Below are positions 26,787 through 36,215 of a DNA stretch of 56,630 nucleotides, in pieces. How positions within the stretch are numbered: the stretch's first letter is position 1; each line of letters opens with the position of its first letter. The stretch is from an uncultured Bacteroidota bacterium (lineage in GTDB: Bacteria; Bacteroidota; Bacteroidia; Chitinophagales; Chitinophagaceae): NCBI GenBank assembly GCA_903929425.1, contig CAIYUO010000068.1, positions 1-56,630 of the forward strand. Direction: 5' to 3'. A program made the position numbers and the translations under genes. The notes under the pieces were generated by a model that was not told the origin of the DNA, ran no database searches, and was given only the letters and a program-made list of their open reading frames with translations.

Positions 26787-27200
26787 ATGAAACCAATTGA
26801 AAGAATCGCAATCTACCTTCAGTACAAAACAATTTCTCCGCATTCGTTTGAAAGGAATATTAATTTGTCAAATGGGTATTATGCCAAACAACTTAAGAAT
26901 TTAGGATCAGTAGGTTCAGACATTTTAATTAAAGTGCATAATCATTATCCTGATTTAAATATTTTATGGGTATTAACGGGTGATGGGCAAATGATTGCCG
27001 AGCATGAAAATACTTTGTCTAATTCAAACAGTGATGATTATCCATTGCGTTATATTTCTGATAACAAAAAACTTAAAAACCTTGAATCGGATTTGGAAAA
27101 ACTAAATGTTGTCATTAAGGATAAAGAAAAAATTATAGGACTGTATGAATTTATGTTGAACAACAATCAACAAAGCAGTACTATTGCAGATATCAGATAA
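26787..27200 (+). CDS. Small Xre/CI-like DNA-binding protein with C-terminal coiled coil
   Basis: This probable transcriptional regulator has 137 residues. The N-terminal half (about 3-65) resembles lambda-CI/Xre helix-turn-helix domains: SPHSFERNINLSNGYYAKQLKN for the recognition region and the ending LNILWVLTGDGQMI. That ending is typical of phage-type repressors (LNPxWLLTGxGxM). Residues about 95-130 are a charged heptad-like helix (LKNLESDLEKLNVVIKDKEKII), suggesting dimerisation. There is no protease or ligand domain. Two identical 17-bp direct repeats sit upstream, suggesting self-regulation. No phage genes are adjacent, so it appears to be a stand-alone chromosomal regulator. Confidence 0.7.
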   Translation: MKPIERIAIYLQYKTISPHSFERNINLSNGYYAKQLKNLGSVGSDILIKVHNHYPDLNILWVLTGDGQMIAEHENTLSNSNSDDYPLRYISDNKKLKNLESDLEKLNVVIKDKEKIIGLYEFMLNNNQQSSTIADIR

Positions 27201-27252
27201 ATTGGTTTTAAATTTATATTGCTAACAAAGTAAAGTTCATATACAATTTTAA

Positions 27253-27288
27253 ATACAAATGCCTCGTTTCTTAACGAGGCATTTGTAT
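27253..27288. terminator. Strong bidirectional terminator between the Xre-like gene and gcvP
   Basis: A perfect 16-bp stem (ATACAAATGCCTCGTT paired with AACGAGGCATTTGTAT) surrounds a TCTT loop. Its AT-rich ends can serve both converging genes. Confidence 0.8.
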
Positions 27289-27312
27289 AAGTTTACATTT
27301 CAATATTTTGCC

Positions 27313-30171
27313 TTAAGCGTATGATGCAACTGGTTCGCAGGTGCAAATCAAATTTCTATCACCATGTGTATTATTGACTCTAGCAACTGTTGGCCAGAAT
27401 TTGCTTTCTTGAACATAAGGTAGTGGGAATGCTGCGGTTTGTCTTGAGTAAGTGTGCTTCCATTCATCACTACAAATTATTTTTTGTGTGTGAGGTGCAT
27501 TTTTTAATGGGTTGTCTGTTTTATCAAATTGACCATTTTCAATTGCCTTAATCTCATTGAATATACCAATTAATGCATCGCAGAAACGATCTAACTCACC
27601 TTTATCCTCACTTTCGGTAGGTTCAATCATAATAGTACCAGCTACAGGGAAACTCATAGTTGGCGCATGGAATCCATAATCAATTAAACGCTTTGCAACA
27701 TCCTCGGCTTCAATACCTGCACTTGCTTTAAAGGGTCTTAAATCAATGATGAATTCATGTGCACATGTGCCATTTTTCCCAGCATATAAAATGGTATAAT
27801 GTTTTTCCAATCTAGTTTTCATGTAATTAGCATTCATAATGGCATATGCTGTTGAAAGTGTTAGGCCCTCAGCACCTAGCATTTTAATATATGCATAGCT
27901 AATCAATAAAATACTAGCTGAACCTAAAGGTGCTGCGCTCACTGCGTTCGCGCCATTACCATTATAGTTGTGACCAGGTAAGAAAGGAGCTAATTTGTCG
28001 TTCACGCAAATTGGGCCCATGCCAGGTCCGCCGCCGCCATGAGGGATAGCGAATGTTTTATGTAAGTTTAAGTGACAAACATCAGCGCCAATATTTCCGG
28101 GGCTTGTTAAGCCTACCTGTGCATTCATATTTGCACCGTCCATATATACTAGTCCTCCTAAATCATGAATGGTTTGACAAATATCAATGATGGTTTCTTC
28201 AAACACTCCATGTGTACTTGGATAGGTAACCATTAAAGCGCCTAAATTGTCCTTGTGTAATGCTGCTTTAGTTTTTAAGTCAACAAAATCAATATTACCT
28301 GCCTCATCACAAGCGACCACCACCACTTTGAAACCGGCCATTACTGCACTTGCAGGATTTGTGCCGTGTGCACTAATTGGAATTAATACAATATCACGAT
28401 GTGCTTCATTGCGCGCTTGATGATATGAACGGATGGTAAGTAATCCAGCATATTCTCCTTGTGCGCCACTATTTGGTTGTAAACTACAAGCAGTAAAACC
28501 AGTGGTTTCACATAAATAGATACTTAATTCTTTTGCTAATTCTTGATATCCAATTGTTTGATGGCTAGGAGCAAAAGGGTGAATGCCTCCAAATTCAGGC
28601 CAACTAACAGGGATCATTTCCGTAGCTGCATTTAATTTCATCGTGCAACTGCCTAAGCTAATCATACTTGTATTTAAAGATAAATCCTTGTTCTCTAATT
28701 GTTTAATATAGCGCATCATTTGTGTTTCACTATGATGTGTGTTAAAAACAGGGTGCAATAAATAAGTAGAGGTTCTAGCTAAGTTTTCTGGAACATTTGC
28801 ATTTTTAACGATAGCATTTTGAGCATTTGATTTTTTGCCAGTTAATTTTTCAAATAAAGCAACAATATGTTGAATATCTTCAGCCGATGTTGTCTCATCA
28901 ATGGTAATGCTAACTGAATTGTCGTTTAAATAATTAAAATTAATTTCAGCTTCTGTAGCTAATTTTTTTAAGGCATCCGCATCAAAACCATTTACTAATA
29001 AAGTATCAAAATAATAATTATTTTCTTGTTGTAAACCTAATGATTGCAATTGTTGATCTAAGCTCTGCGTTAAGCCATGTACTTTTTCTGCAATCTTTTT
29101 TAAGCCTTTCGGACCATGATAAACTGCATACATTACTGCCATGTTTGCAAGTAATGCTTGAGCTGTACAAATATTAGAAGTTGCTTTTTCTCGTTTGATA
29201 TGTTGTTCGCGTGTTTGTAAAGCCATTCTCAATGCACGATTGCCTTGTGCATCAACACTTACCCCAATTAATCGACCAGGCATACCTCTTTTAAATTCAT
29301 CTTTGGTTGCGAAATAAGCGGCATGAGGACCACCAAATCCCATTGGGACGCCAAAACGCTGCGTATTACCAACTGCAACATCAGCATTTAATTCACCCGG
29401 ACTTTTTAATAAAGTTAATGCTAAGATATCTGCAACTAATATTACTAAACCGCCTGCTTGATGCACTTGGTTGATAAAGTTTTCATATTCCTCGATGCTT
29501 CCTTTGCTATTTGGGTATTGCAAAATTGCGCCAAAAAAACTATCATCAATGCTCATTGATGCATAGTTGCCTTCTACCAATTCAATTCCAATTGGGTTAG
29601 CACGTGTAGCTAATACGTCCTTTGTTTGCCTGAAAATATTGCTATCAACAAACAACTTTGGTTGGGTAATATTATCTGATTTGTTTACATTATTAAATAT
29701 CATTGCCATGGCTTCGGCAGCTGCAGTAGCTTCGTCTAACAAAGAGGCATTTGCAATTGGTAATCCTGTTAAGTCGGATACCATGGTTTGGTAGTTTAAT
29801 AAACTCTCTAAACGACCTTGCGCAATTTCAGCTTGGTAGGGTGTGTATTGTGTATACCAACCTGGATTTTCAAAAATATTTCTAAGAATCACACTTGGTG
29901 TTATTGTGCCATAATATCCTTGGCCAATATAATTTTTTGCTACAATATTTTTAGCACCAATGGCTTTAATGGATTGCAACATTTCAAACTCAGATAAACC
30001 AGTTGGAATGTTCATTGGTTTTTTTAATCGAATATTATTGGGTACTGTTTTTTCTATTAGTTCATTTAATGATTTTGCGCCAATGCTCGCTAACATTTTT
30101 TGTGTGTCGGCGTCATTTGGGCCAATATGTCTTTTGATAAACTCTGCACCGTTCGTACTTGATTGCAACAT
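27313..30171 (-). CDS. gcvP: Glycine dehydrogenase (decarboxylating), P protein
   Basis: This is the PLP-dependent decarboxylase of the glycine cleavage system. From the ATG at 30171 it has 952 residues, the full single-chain form with both homologous halves. The opening [10 protein letters not shown] is diagnostic. The PLP lysine is in [19 protein letters not shown] in the second half, and [15 protein letters not shown] is conserved. The frame runs 14 codons further upstream, but the ATG at 30171 is preferred because a TATCTTTG promoter box (30194-30201) lies just before it. The T, H and L proteins are not in this window. Confidence 0.97.
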   Translation of the reverse strand: MLQSSTNGAEFIKRHIGPNDADTQKMLASIGAKSLNELIEKTVPNNIRLKKPMNIPTGLSEFEMLQSIKAIGAKNIVAKNYIGQGYYGTITPSVILRNIFENPGWYTQYTPYQAEIAQGRLESLLNYQTMVSDLTGLPIANASLLDEATAAAEAMAMIFNNVNKSDNITQPKLFVDSNIFRQTKDVLATRANPIGIELVEGNYASMSIDDSFFGAILQYPNSKGSIEEYENFINQVHQAGGLVILVADILALTLLKSPGELNADVAVGNTQRFGVPMGFGGPHAAYFATKDEFKRGMPGRLIGVSVDAQGNRALRMALQTREQHIKREKATSNICTAQALLANMAVMYAVYHGPKGLKKIAEKVHGLTQSLDQQLQSLGLQQENNYYFDTLLVNGFDADALKKLATEAEINFNYLNDNSVSITIDETTSAEDIQHIVALFEKLTGKKSNAQNAIVKNANVPENLARTSTYLLHPVFNTHHSETQMMRYIKQLENKDLSLNTSMISLGSCTMKLNAATEMIPVSWPEFGGIHPFAPSHQTIGYQELAKELSIYLCETTGFTACSLQPNSGAQGEYAGLLTIRSYHQARNEAHRDIVLIPISAHGTNPASAVMAGFKVVVVACDEAGNIDFVDLKTKAALHKDNLGALMVTYPSTHGVFEETIIDICQTIHDLGGLVYMDGANMNAQVGLTSPGNIGADVCHLNLHKTFAIPHGGGGPGMGPICVNDKLAPFLPGHNYNGNGANAVSAAPLGSASILLISYAYIKMLGAEGLTLSTAYAIMNANYMKTRLEKHYTILYAGKNGTCAHEFIIDLRPFKASAGIEAEDVAKRLIDYGFHAPTMSFPVAGTIMIEPTESEDKGELDRFCDALIGIFNEIKAIENGQFDKTDNPLKNAPHTQKIICSDEWKHTYSRQTAAFPLPYVQESKFWPTVARVNNTHGDRNLICTCEPVASYA

Positions 30172-30193
30172 AAAAGGAGGTTTTAAATGGCCA

Positions 30194-30201
30194 CAAAGAT
30201 A
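30194..30201 (-). promoter_or_regulatory. TAnnTTTG -7 box for gcvP
   Basis: TATCTTTG on the minus strand matches the consensus exactly and lies 22 bases before the preferred ATG at 30171. It argues against the longer reading frame, whose extra codons would reach past the box. Confidence 0.5.
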
Positions 30202-30272
30202 CTTAATAATCAATGGTTAAGAAAGCCTTTTAAAGTGATTGGGGAAAGCTTGTGGATGACAAGCAAATGTGT

Positions 30273-30280
30273 TAGATTTG
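30273..30280 (+). promoter_or_regulatory. TTG-N20-TAnnTTTG promoter 4 bases before the cysteine-cluster gene
   Basis: TAGATTTG matches the -7 consensus exactly, with a TTG at 30250-30252 placed 20 bases upstream as a -33 element. An AGCT spacer separates it from the ATG at 30285. Confidence 0.6.
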
Positions 30281-30284
30281 AGCT

Positions 30285-30767
30285 ATGATTGACCCTTCTG
30301 TTGAACATTTATACGAAACTCCTGCCCCTGAGATAATCAAAAAGTTTCAAAATTTTTTGAAAAGGGTTGATAAGCGAGTTATTTTAAAGTTGCTCCCTGA
30401 ATTACATGAAGCAGCTTTTGAAAAAATCAATTGCCTGGATTGTGCTAGGTGCTGCAAAAACTATTCACCGCGCTTTAAAATGCCAGATATAAAAAGAATT
30501 AGTAAAGCAATGGGTATGAAGGAAGTTGCCTTCATTGAAAAATATTTATCTATGGATAGCGAGGGAGATTATGTAGTAAAAACAAAGCCTTGCCCATTTT
30601 TAGAAGCCGACAATACCTGTGGGATTTACGATTATAGACCATCGGATTGCGAAAGATTCCCTTATACCGACGAGGATGTTTTTTTCAAGCGTTCAGCCAT
30701 TACGATGAAAAATGCTGAATTCTGCCCAGCTGTTCACGATGTCATGATTGGGCTACTAGCCAAATAA
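30285..30767 (+). CDS. YkgJ-family cysteine cluster protein
   Basis: This predicted metal or Fe-S cluster-binding protein has 160 residues. It has eight cysteines in the characteristic order: CLDCARCC (50, 53, 56, 57), CPF (103), TCGIYDYRPSDCERFP (112, 122) and a late FCP (147). The YDYRPSDCERFPY segment is the family hallmark. No signal peptide or membrane helix is visible. The molecular function of this family is not settled. A well-formed promoter ends 4 bases before its ATG, and it is divergent from gcvP. Confidence 0.88.
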   Translation: MIDPSVEHLYETPAPEIIKKFQNFLKRVDKRVILKLLPELHEAAFEKINCLDCARCCKNYSPRFKMPDIKRISKAMGMKEVAFIEKYLSMDSEGDYVVKTKPCPFLEADNTCGIYDYRPSDCERFPYTDEDVFFKRSAITMKNAEFCPAVHDVMIGLLAK

Positions 30768-30801
30768 AATATAAGTGGACAGCTTTTATTTTTAGCACAA
30801 T

Positions 30802-32070
30802 TTAATATTCCATTTTTCTTAAACTTGGCGCTTTAAACCAGGTAGCAAATACCACCATTAAAGTCATTGAACCGCCAAACACAACAGACGGAATTACACC
30901 CATTAATTTGGCGGCAACGCCACTTTCAAATTGACCTAATTCGTTACTACTATTAATAAACATGGAGTTAACACTCATGACCCTGCCGCGCATATGGTCA
31001 GGTGTTTTTAATTGAACAATGGTGCCTCTGACAATCATACTAAAGCCATCTAATATTCCGCTCATAACTAATGCGGCAAATGACAACCAAAATATTTTAG
31101 ATAAGGCAAATAAAATAATGCAAACACCAAATCCGCCAACAGCAAGTAATAATTTTTTCCCTTGTCCTTTATTTACTGGGAAAATGGTAATAAGGACAAT
31201 AATTAGCATTGCACCAATATCAGATGCAGCATTTAGCCAGCCAAATCCAATGGGACCAACCTTTAAAATGTCTTTTGCAAATACTGGAATCATCGCAATT
31301 GCCCCGCCAAATAATACGGCAAATAAATCTAATGACAACGCCCCTAGCACTTCTTTTGTATTAAAAACAAATCTTAATCCTTCCTTCACACTCTCCATTG
31401 GTTTTTGATCTACAATAATATCTTTGTGAGGAGGTAATGGGTTTATTTTACGAATAAACAAAAAGCCAATACTGACCAGTGTAACGACAACGACTAATGA
31501 TCCAGTGTGTCCAAAACCTGCAATAATAAAACCCACAATCGCGTGTCCTAAAATGGAAGCCGAAAGCCATATACCTTGACTCCATGTGGTTGCGTTTTGC
31601 AGTAAATTTTTTGGTATAATGGCGCCAACAATAGTACTAAAACTAGGTCCGGTGAAGGATCTAATGATACCTGTACAAAAAATGATAAAATAGATACCTA
31701 TTGCTATAATGAGGGTATTGCTATCGGTACTTTGGTCAGCTTTATCATTATACATAGATAGCCCCAACAATCCCAAGGCGCATATCCAATACAATACAAC
31801 TCCTCTTAACAAAAGCTTTCTTTTTTCACTAACATCAATAACATGTCCTGCATACAATGCCAATGAAACAGCTGGAATCACTTCGGCTAATCCAATAAGT
31901 CCAATCGCAAATGGCTGATTTGTTAGTTCGTATATCCACCAACCTACTAATGTCCCCAACATTCTAAGCCCCATGATAAATAAAAACCTTCCTACCATTA
32001 AATTTCTGAATTCGGCTATTTTAATAGCGCCAAAAGCACCCTTTTTATTTTCCATTTGATTCGATTCCAT
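30802..32070 (-). CDS. Major facilitator superfamily transporter (MFS_3/EntS-like)
   Basis: This polytopic inner-membrane transporter has 422 residues and about 12 hydrophobic segments. The early FRNLMVGRFLFIMGLRMLG and the loop ALYAGHVIDVSEKRKLLLR between helices 2 and 3 are MFS signatures. The second-half segment DHMRGRVMSVNSMFINSSNELGQFESG is typical of the EntS-like MFS_3 group. The substrate is unknown. It starts 10 bases after the deoxynucleoside kinase gene and is the last gene of the folK operon. Confidence 0.88.
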   Translation of the reverse strand: MESNQMENKKGAFGAIKIAEFRNLMVGRFLFIMGLRMLGTLVGWWIYELTNQPFAIGLIGLAEVIPAVSLALYAGHVIDVSEKRKLLLRGVVLYWICALGLLGLSMYNDKADQSTDSNTLIIAIGIYFIIFCTGIIRSFTGPSFSTIVGAIIPKNLLQNATTWSQGIWLSASILGHAIVGFIIAGFGHTGSLVVVVTLVSIGFLFIRKINPLPPHKDIIVDQKPMESVKEGLRFVFNTKEVLGALSLDLFAVLFGGAIAMIPVFAKDILKVGPIGFGWLNAASDIGAMLIIVLITIFPVNKGQGKKLLLAVGGFGVCIILFALSKIFWLSFAALVMSGILDGFSMIVRGTIVQLKTPDHMRGRVMSVNSMFINSSNELGQFESGVAAKLMGVIPSVVFGGSMTLMVVFATWFKAPSLRKMEY

Positions 32071-32080
32071 GTGTGACTAT

Positions 32081-32713
32081 TTAAGGCAAGTTAAAGTAGT
32101 GTTGACCTTCTTCTAAATCTTTTTCTAAAGCATCGGTGATAACTTTAAAATGAGCTTCGTTGTATAAAAAATCAGCATTGCTAGCATCCACAAAAATGGT
32201 TTTAACATTGTGCTGCTTTATATAACTGGTATAAGTCTCTTGAATTTTAAATAAGTATTCATCAGGGATAGCCAATTCAAATTTTCTATTTCTTTTTTTA
32301 ATATTTCCCTGAAGCTTATTTACAGGAGCGTGTAAGTAAATGATGATATCAGGAGGGTTCAATTGCTGATAAAAAACGTCAAACATTTTTTGATATAATC
32401 TAAATTCTTCCTCTGGCAAATTTACTTTTGCAAAAAGCAAGCATTTGGTAAATATGTAATCCGAAATAGTAACCTCTTGAAATAAATCTTTATTTTTAAT
32501 GAACTCCTGTTGTTGCTTAAATCTTTCTGCTAAAAAAAACAATTCTAATGGGAATGCGTATTGTTTTGGGTTCTCATAAAATTTAGTCAAAAAAGGGTTT
32601 TCAGCAAATTCTTCAAGTACCAATTTGGCATTATAATGTTGTGATAATAATTGTGAAAGTGTTGTTTTCCCCGCACCAATATTCCCCTCAATTGCTATAA
32701 AACGATAATTCAT
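32081..32713 (-). CDS. Deoxynucleoside kinase
   Basis: This enzyme phosphorylates deoxynucleosides (dAdo/dGuo/dCyd type) with ATP and has 210 residues from the ATG at 32713. The P-loop is IEGNIGAGKTTLSQLL near 6-21. The substrate-binding block LEEFAENPFLTKFYEN with FPLELFFLAERFKQQQ is diagnostic, and the DRS-type motif position reads ISDYIFTKCL. The C-terminal third carries the LID-like Arg/Lys region KKRNRKFE. A TATATTTG promoter box at 32735-32742 may give it an extra start within the folK operon. Exact nucleoside preference cannot be read. Confidence 0.9.
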   Translation of the reverse strand: MNYRFIAIEGNIGAGKTTLSQLLSQHYNAKLVLEEFAENPFLTKFYENPKQYAFPLELFFLAERFKQQQEFIKNKDLFQEVTISDYIFTKCLLFAKVNLPEEEFRLYQKMFDVFYQQLNPPDIIIYLHAPVNKLQGNIKKRNRKFELAIPDEYLFKIQETYTSYIKQHNVKTIFVDASNADFLYNEAHFKVITDALEKDLEEGQHYFNLP

Positions 32714-32734
32714 ATTATTTAGATTCTTCCTGGC

Positions 32735-32742
32735 CAAATATA
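32735..32742 (-). promoter_or_regulatory. TAnnTTTG -7 box before the deoxynucleoside kinase
   Basis: TATATTTG on the minus strand matches the consensus exactly. It lies between the folK stop and the kinase ATG, a possible internal operon promoter. Confidence 0.4.
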
Positions 32743-32755
32743 GTAAGCAAGGAGC

Positions 32756-33244
32756 TTAAATATTTGTTTTTTTATTCACAGCTAAAGAATCTCCACATTC
32801 TTTCAACATACAGGCATTTGTTTTATTTAAAATAGGATGTAAATAGTCTGGTGCTATCTCAAATAAGGGTGTTAATACAAAGTTGCGTTCGGCTAATTTT
32901 GGGTGCGGTATGGTAATTAAATTTGTTGAAATTACTTCATTGTTAAAATAGATAATATCCAAGTCGATTGTCCTAGGACCTAATTTAATGGTTCTAATTC
33001 TACCCATTAAATTTTCAATGGATAGTAATTTACTCATTAATTCAGCTGCCTCTAAGTAGGTATGAACCAATAATGCTTGGTTTAAGAAATCAGGTTGATT
33101 CGTTTGACCCCAAGCAGCCGTTTCGTAAATAGATGATTTTAATTCAATATTGCCAATTTGTTGTTCAATATGTTTGATGGCATTTTTCAGATTTGCCATT
33201 CGATCACCCATATTGCCACCTATCAAGAGGTATACTTTATTCAT
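32756..33244 (-). CDS. folK: 2-amino-4-hydroxy-6-hydroxymethyldihydropteridine diphosphokinase
   Basis: This folate-pathway pyrophosphokinase has 162 residues from the ATG at 33244. Diagnostic segments are YLLIGGNMGDR near 4-14, SSIYETAAWGQTNQPDFLNQAL, the magnesium-binding LGPRTIDLDIIYF and IPHPKLAERNFVLTPL. An alternative start 8 codons upstream is less likely. It is the first gene of a leftward unit with the deoxynucleoside kinase and an MFS transporter. The other folate genes in this window, thyA and folA, are far to the left. Confidence 0.96.
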   Translation of the reverse strand: MNKVYLLIGGNMGDRMANLKNAIKHIEQQIGNIELKSSIYETAAWGQTNQPDFLNQALLVHTYLEAAELMSKLLSIENLMGRIRTIKLGPRTIDLDIIYFNNEVISTNLITIPHPKLAERNFVLTPLFEIAPDYLHPILNKTNACMLKECGDSLAVNKKTNI

Positions 33245-33348
33245 AGAAGGATTATAAAAGTACACCAAATATCCATAATTTTACAGCGTTACCCTATTTT
33301 AGGTAAACCTATTTTAGCCAGGTGTTTTTTTTAACTTTAATTATTTTC

Positions 33349-35106
33349 ATGAAAAGCTTTTTCAAAATTGTTTTTGCAAGCTTATTATCCTTGATCATTT
33401 TTTCATTCATTGGACTTTTCATCATTATTGGAATTGCAACTTCTTTATCAAGTGAAGAGCCTAAAAAAGTAAGCCCAAATTCAGTTTTAGTTTTAGATTT
33501 AAATGAAAATTTTCCAGAACAATCAAAATCTGACGCTTTTACTGAGTTATTGAACAAGAAAAAAGGGAAAGTACCTAGTTTGTCTACTTTGGTTTATTTA
33601 ATAGGCTACGCAACTAAAGACTCTTCCATAAAAGGGATATATATAAAATGCCAACAAAATCCGAATGGTTATGCTGCATCTGAGGAAATTAGATCAGCAT
33701 TATTGGATTTTAAGAAATCAAAAAAGTTCGTCATTGCATATGGCGAAACCATTACACAAAAAGGCTATTGGATTGCGAACATTGCGGATCAAATTTACAC
33801 ACATCCTCAAGGAGGTCTAGAATGGAATGGCTTTAGTTATGAGACCATGTTTTTAAAAGGATTATTGGACAAGTTGGAAATTCAGCCTCAAGTTTTTTAT
33901 GCAGGGAAATACAAAAGTGCTACCGAGCCATTCAGATACACTGAAATGTCTCCGGCTAATAAATTGCAAACAAGTGTATGGTTAAATGGAGTGTATAATA
34001 ATTTTATTCAAGGAGTTTCGACCCAAAGAAATAGGAGCGTTGACACTTTAAAATATTTATCAGATAAAGGGGTAATTCAAAATGCGGATGATGCGTTTAA
34101 GCATCATTTAGTGGATGGGCTTTTTTATGACGATCAAGTTAAAAAAAGAATTGCACAAAACTTACGCATTTCAAAAGTGCAAGACATTTCATTTTTAAGT
34201 TTCAGTGAATATGCAACCGCAGTTCCTATCAGAGGGACGGGTGGTGGTAAAATAGCAGTTATTTATGCTGACGGCGATATAGTTATGGGCAAGGGTCAAA
34301 ATAATAGTATTGCAAGCGATGACTACCGATCATTAATTCAACGCATTCGAAATGATAAAAGTATTGATGCTGTTGTGTTAAGAGTAAATTCTCCAGGGGG
34401 AAGTGCATTGGCAAGTGATATCATATGGCGTGAATTAGAATTGCTAAAAAAAGAAAAACCAGTTGTAGTTAGTATGGGTAATTATGCAGCATCAGGTGGT
34501 TATTATATTTCATGTAATGCCGATATTATCTACTCAGATGCAAACACGATAACTGGTTCAATAGGTGTTTTTTCAGTAATCCCTAATATTTCCAATTTTA
34601 TGAAAAATAAATTGGGAATTACATTTGACCGAGTGAATACTTCAACTTATGCCGATGCTCCAAGTTCAACCAGGGCTTTAAATGCAACTGAACAAAAATT
34701 TATACAGGCTGGAGTCGATAGCATTTACAATACCTTTAAACAACGCGTAGCAAAGGGAAGGAATAAAACTGTTGAATATATTGACTCCATTGCACAAGGT
34801 AGGGTATGGATAGGCGCAGATGCTATAAAAGTTGGATTGGTTGATCGCATTGGAAACCTAAATGATGCGATTGCGTCAGCTGCTAAAATGGCTCATTTAA
34901 AAGGGTATAGTACAAAGGCGTATCCAGAACCAAAATCATTTATCGAGGACTTCATTACAGATTATGAAGACAAAGTAAAAACTAAAGCTATTAAGGAAGA
35001 AATAGGCATTGCACAATGGCAGGCCTTTCAGCAAATAAAATCAATTCAACAAATGGTTGGCGTGCCACAAGCTCGAATGCCTATCTTTGTGGTGAATCAT
35101 CCTTAA
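33349..35106 (+). CDS. sppA: Signal peptide peptidase SppA (67K type)
   Basis: This membrane-anchored serine protease degrades leftover signal peptides. It has 585 residues from the ATG at 33349. An N-terminal anchor (KIVFASLLSLIIFSFIGLFIIIGIA) precedes two tandem ClpP-like domains, the long E. coli-type form. The catalytic Lys is expected in FYAGKYKSATEPF (near 186), and the nucleophilic Ser is in GNYAASGGYYISC (near 382). LRVNSPGGSALASD and TGSIGVF are supporting motifs. It is followed 4 bases later by an ABC-2 permease gene and then a SRPBCC gene, so the three are probably co-transcribed. Confidence 0.95.
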   Translation: MKSFFKIVFASLLSLIIFSFIGLFIIIGIATSLSSEEPKKVSPNSVLVLDLNENFPEQSKSDAFTELLNKKKGKVPSLSTLVYLIGYATKDSSIKGIYIKCQQNPNGYAASEEIRSALLDFKKSKKFVIAYGETITQKGYWIANIADQIYTHPQGGLEWNGFSYETMFLKGLLDKLEIQPQVFYAGKYKSATEPFRYTEMSPANKLQTSVWLNGVYNNFIQGVSTQRNRSVDTLKYLSDKGVIQNADDAFKHHLVDGLFYDDQVKKRIAQNLRISKVQDISFLSFSEYATAVPIRGTGGGKIAVIYADGDIVMGKGQNNSIASDDYRSLIQRIRNDKSIDAVVLRVNSPGGSALASDIIWRELELLKKEKPVVVSMGNYAASGGYYISCNADIIYSDANTITGSIGVFSVIPNISNFMKNKLGITFDRVNTSTYADAPSSTRALNATEQKFIQAGVDSIYNTFKQRVAKGRNKTVEYIDSIAQGRVWIGADAIKVGLVDRIGNLNDAIASAAKMAHLKGYSTKAYPEPKSFIEDFITDYEDKVKTKAIKEEIGIAQWQAFQQIKSIQQMVGVPQARMPIFVVNHP

Positions 35107-35110
35107 TTGT

Positions 35111-36214
35111 ATGCGACCATATAGTCAGCTAAAAGCAATGCTAGCCATAACTAAGGCTAGTTTAAGATCTACTTTTCGTAGCCCTTCGGCGGTTGTTTTT
35201 AGTATTGCGTTTCCACTTATTTTCATTTTGGTTTTTGGATTTTTAAGTAGTGGAGGTAATATTAATGTGAACGTCGCAATGGATGAAAAGTCGGACACCT
35301 CCAACATTGTATACAAAGCAATTAGACAAATACCTGGTTTTAAATTTATTCAGGCCGATTCGGCAAAAATTAAAAGCGAACTTTCAAAAGGGAGGATTGT
35401 GGCTTTGATTAATATCCAAAAAACTAATAATCCGCAGTCACCGTATTCCATAAACTTAGTTAGTTCTGAAGCAGCAAATCCGCAGAATGTTCAATTAATT
35501 AAATCTATACTAAATTCTGTAATAGGTAAAATTAATGAAGCTAGTTTTCCACATGCTCAAACCATTGCAGTTGTCAACAATACAGTTCAAAAAGTTCCTG
35601 GGAGGGTTTATCGTACGATTGACTTTATACTTCCTGGTCAAATGGGGTTTTCCTTATTAAGTGCCGGGGTATTTGGAGTTGCTTTTTTGTTTTTTAATTT
35701 GCGTCAACAATTGGTATTAAAGCGATTTTATGCAACCCCAATAAGAAGGTTATATATTATACTTGGTGAAGCTTTAAGCAGGGTTACTTTTCAGTTAATA
35801 ACAGCAGTTATTATTATTGGTATTGGACATTTTGCATTTAAATTTACGTTGGTACATGGTTGGGAAACATTTGCAAGTATCATGGTACTTAGTTTTATAG
35901 CACTTGTATTATTTATGGGATTTGGATTTATCGTAAGTGGGGTAGCAAAAAGTGAAAGTACCATTCCACCATTAGCTAATTTATTTACACTGCCTCAATT
36001 TTTATTAGCAGGAACTTTTTTTTCAATCGATAATTTTCCTACATGGATGCAGCCCTTTTGTAAAATGCTTCCCTTAACGCACTTTAATAATGCGATGCGT
36101 GATATTGCCTTTGAGGGAAATAGTTTGTTGGAATCATGGGGGGACATTTCAATATTATTCATTTGGATTGTGGTGGTATATGCGGTAGCATTCAAAATAT
36201 TTAAATGGGAATAA
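35111..36214 (+). CDS. ABC-2 type transporter permease
   Basis: This membrane subunit of an ABC exporter has 367 residues. The first membrane segment (AVVFSIAFPLIFILVFGFL, about 26-44) is followed by a large extracytoplasmic domain (about 48-175). Five more hydrophobic segments then occur, with the ABC-2 pattern ALSRVTFQLITAVIIIGIG and PLANLFTLPQFLLAGTFFSIDNFP. No ATPase gene is next to it, so the nucleotide-binding partner must be elsewhere. It lies between sppA (4 bases) and the SRPBCC gene (1 base). The substrate is unknown. Confidence 0.88.
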   Translation: MRPYSQLKAMLAITKASLRSTFRSPSAVVFSIAFPLIFILVFGFLSSGGNINVNVAMDEKSDTSNIVYKAIRQIPGFKFIQADSAKIKSELSKGRIVALINIQKTNNPQSPYSINLVSSEAANPQNVQLIKSILNSVIGKINEASFPHAQTIAVVNNTVQKVPGRVYRTIDFILPGQMGFSLLSAGVFGVAFLFFNLRQQLVLKRFYATPIRRLYIILGEALSRVTFQLITAVIIIGIGHFAFKFTLVHGWETFASIMVLSFIALVLFMGFGFIVSGVAKSESTIPPLANLFTLPQFLLAGTFFSIDNFPTWMQPFCKMLPLTHFNNAMRDIAFEGNSLLESWGDISILFIWIVVVYAVAFKIFKWE

Positions 36215-36215
36215 A

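Noticed and set aside
30172-30213. Extended N terminus of gcvP
   Set aside because: The extension would run across the TATCTTTG promoter box, and the family starts at about the ATG at 30171.
31019-31408. Open frame of 129 codons antisense to the MFS transporter
   Set aside because: Its composition (Asn/Pro/Ala/Thr-rich) mirrors the hydrophobic codons of the transporter on the other strand.
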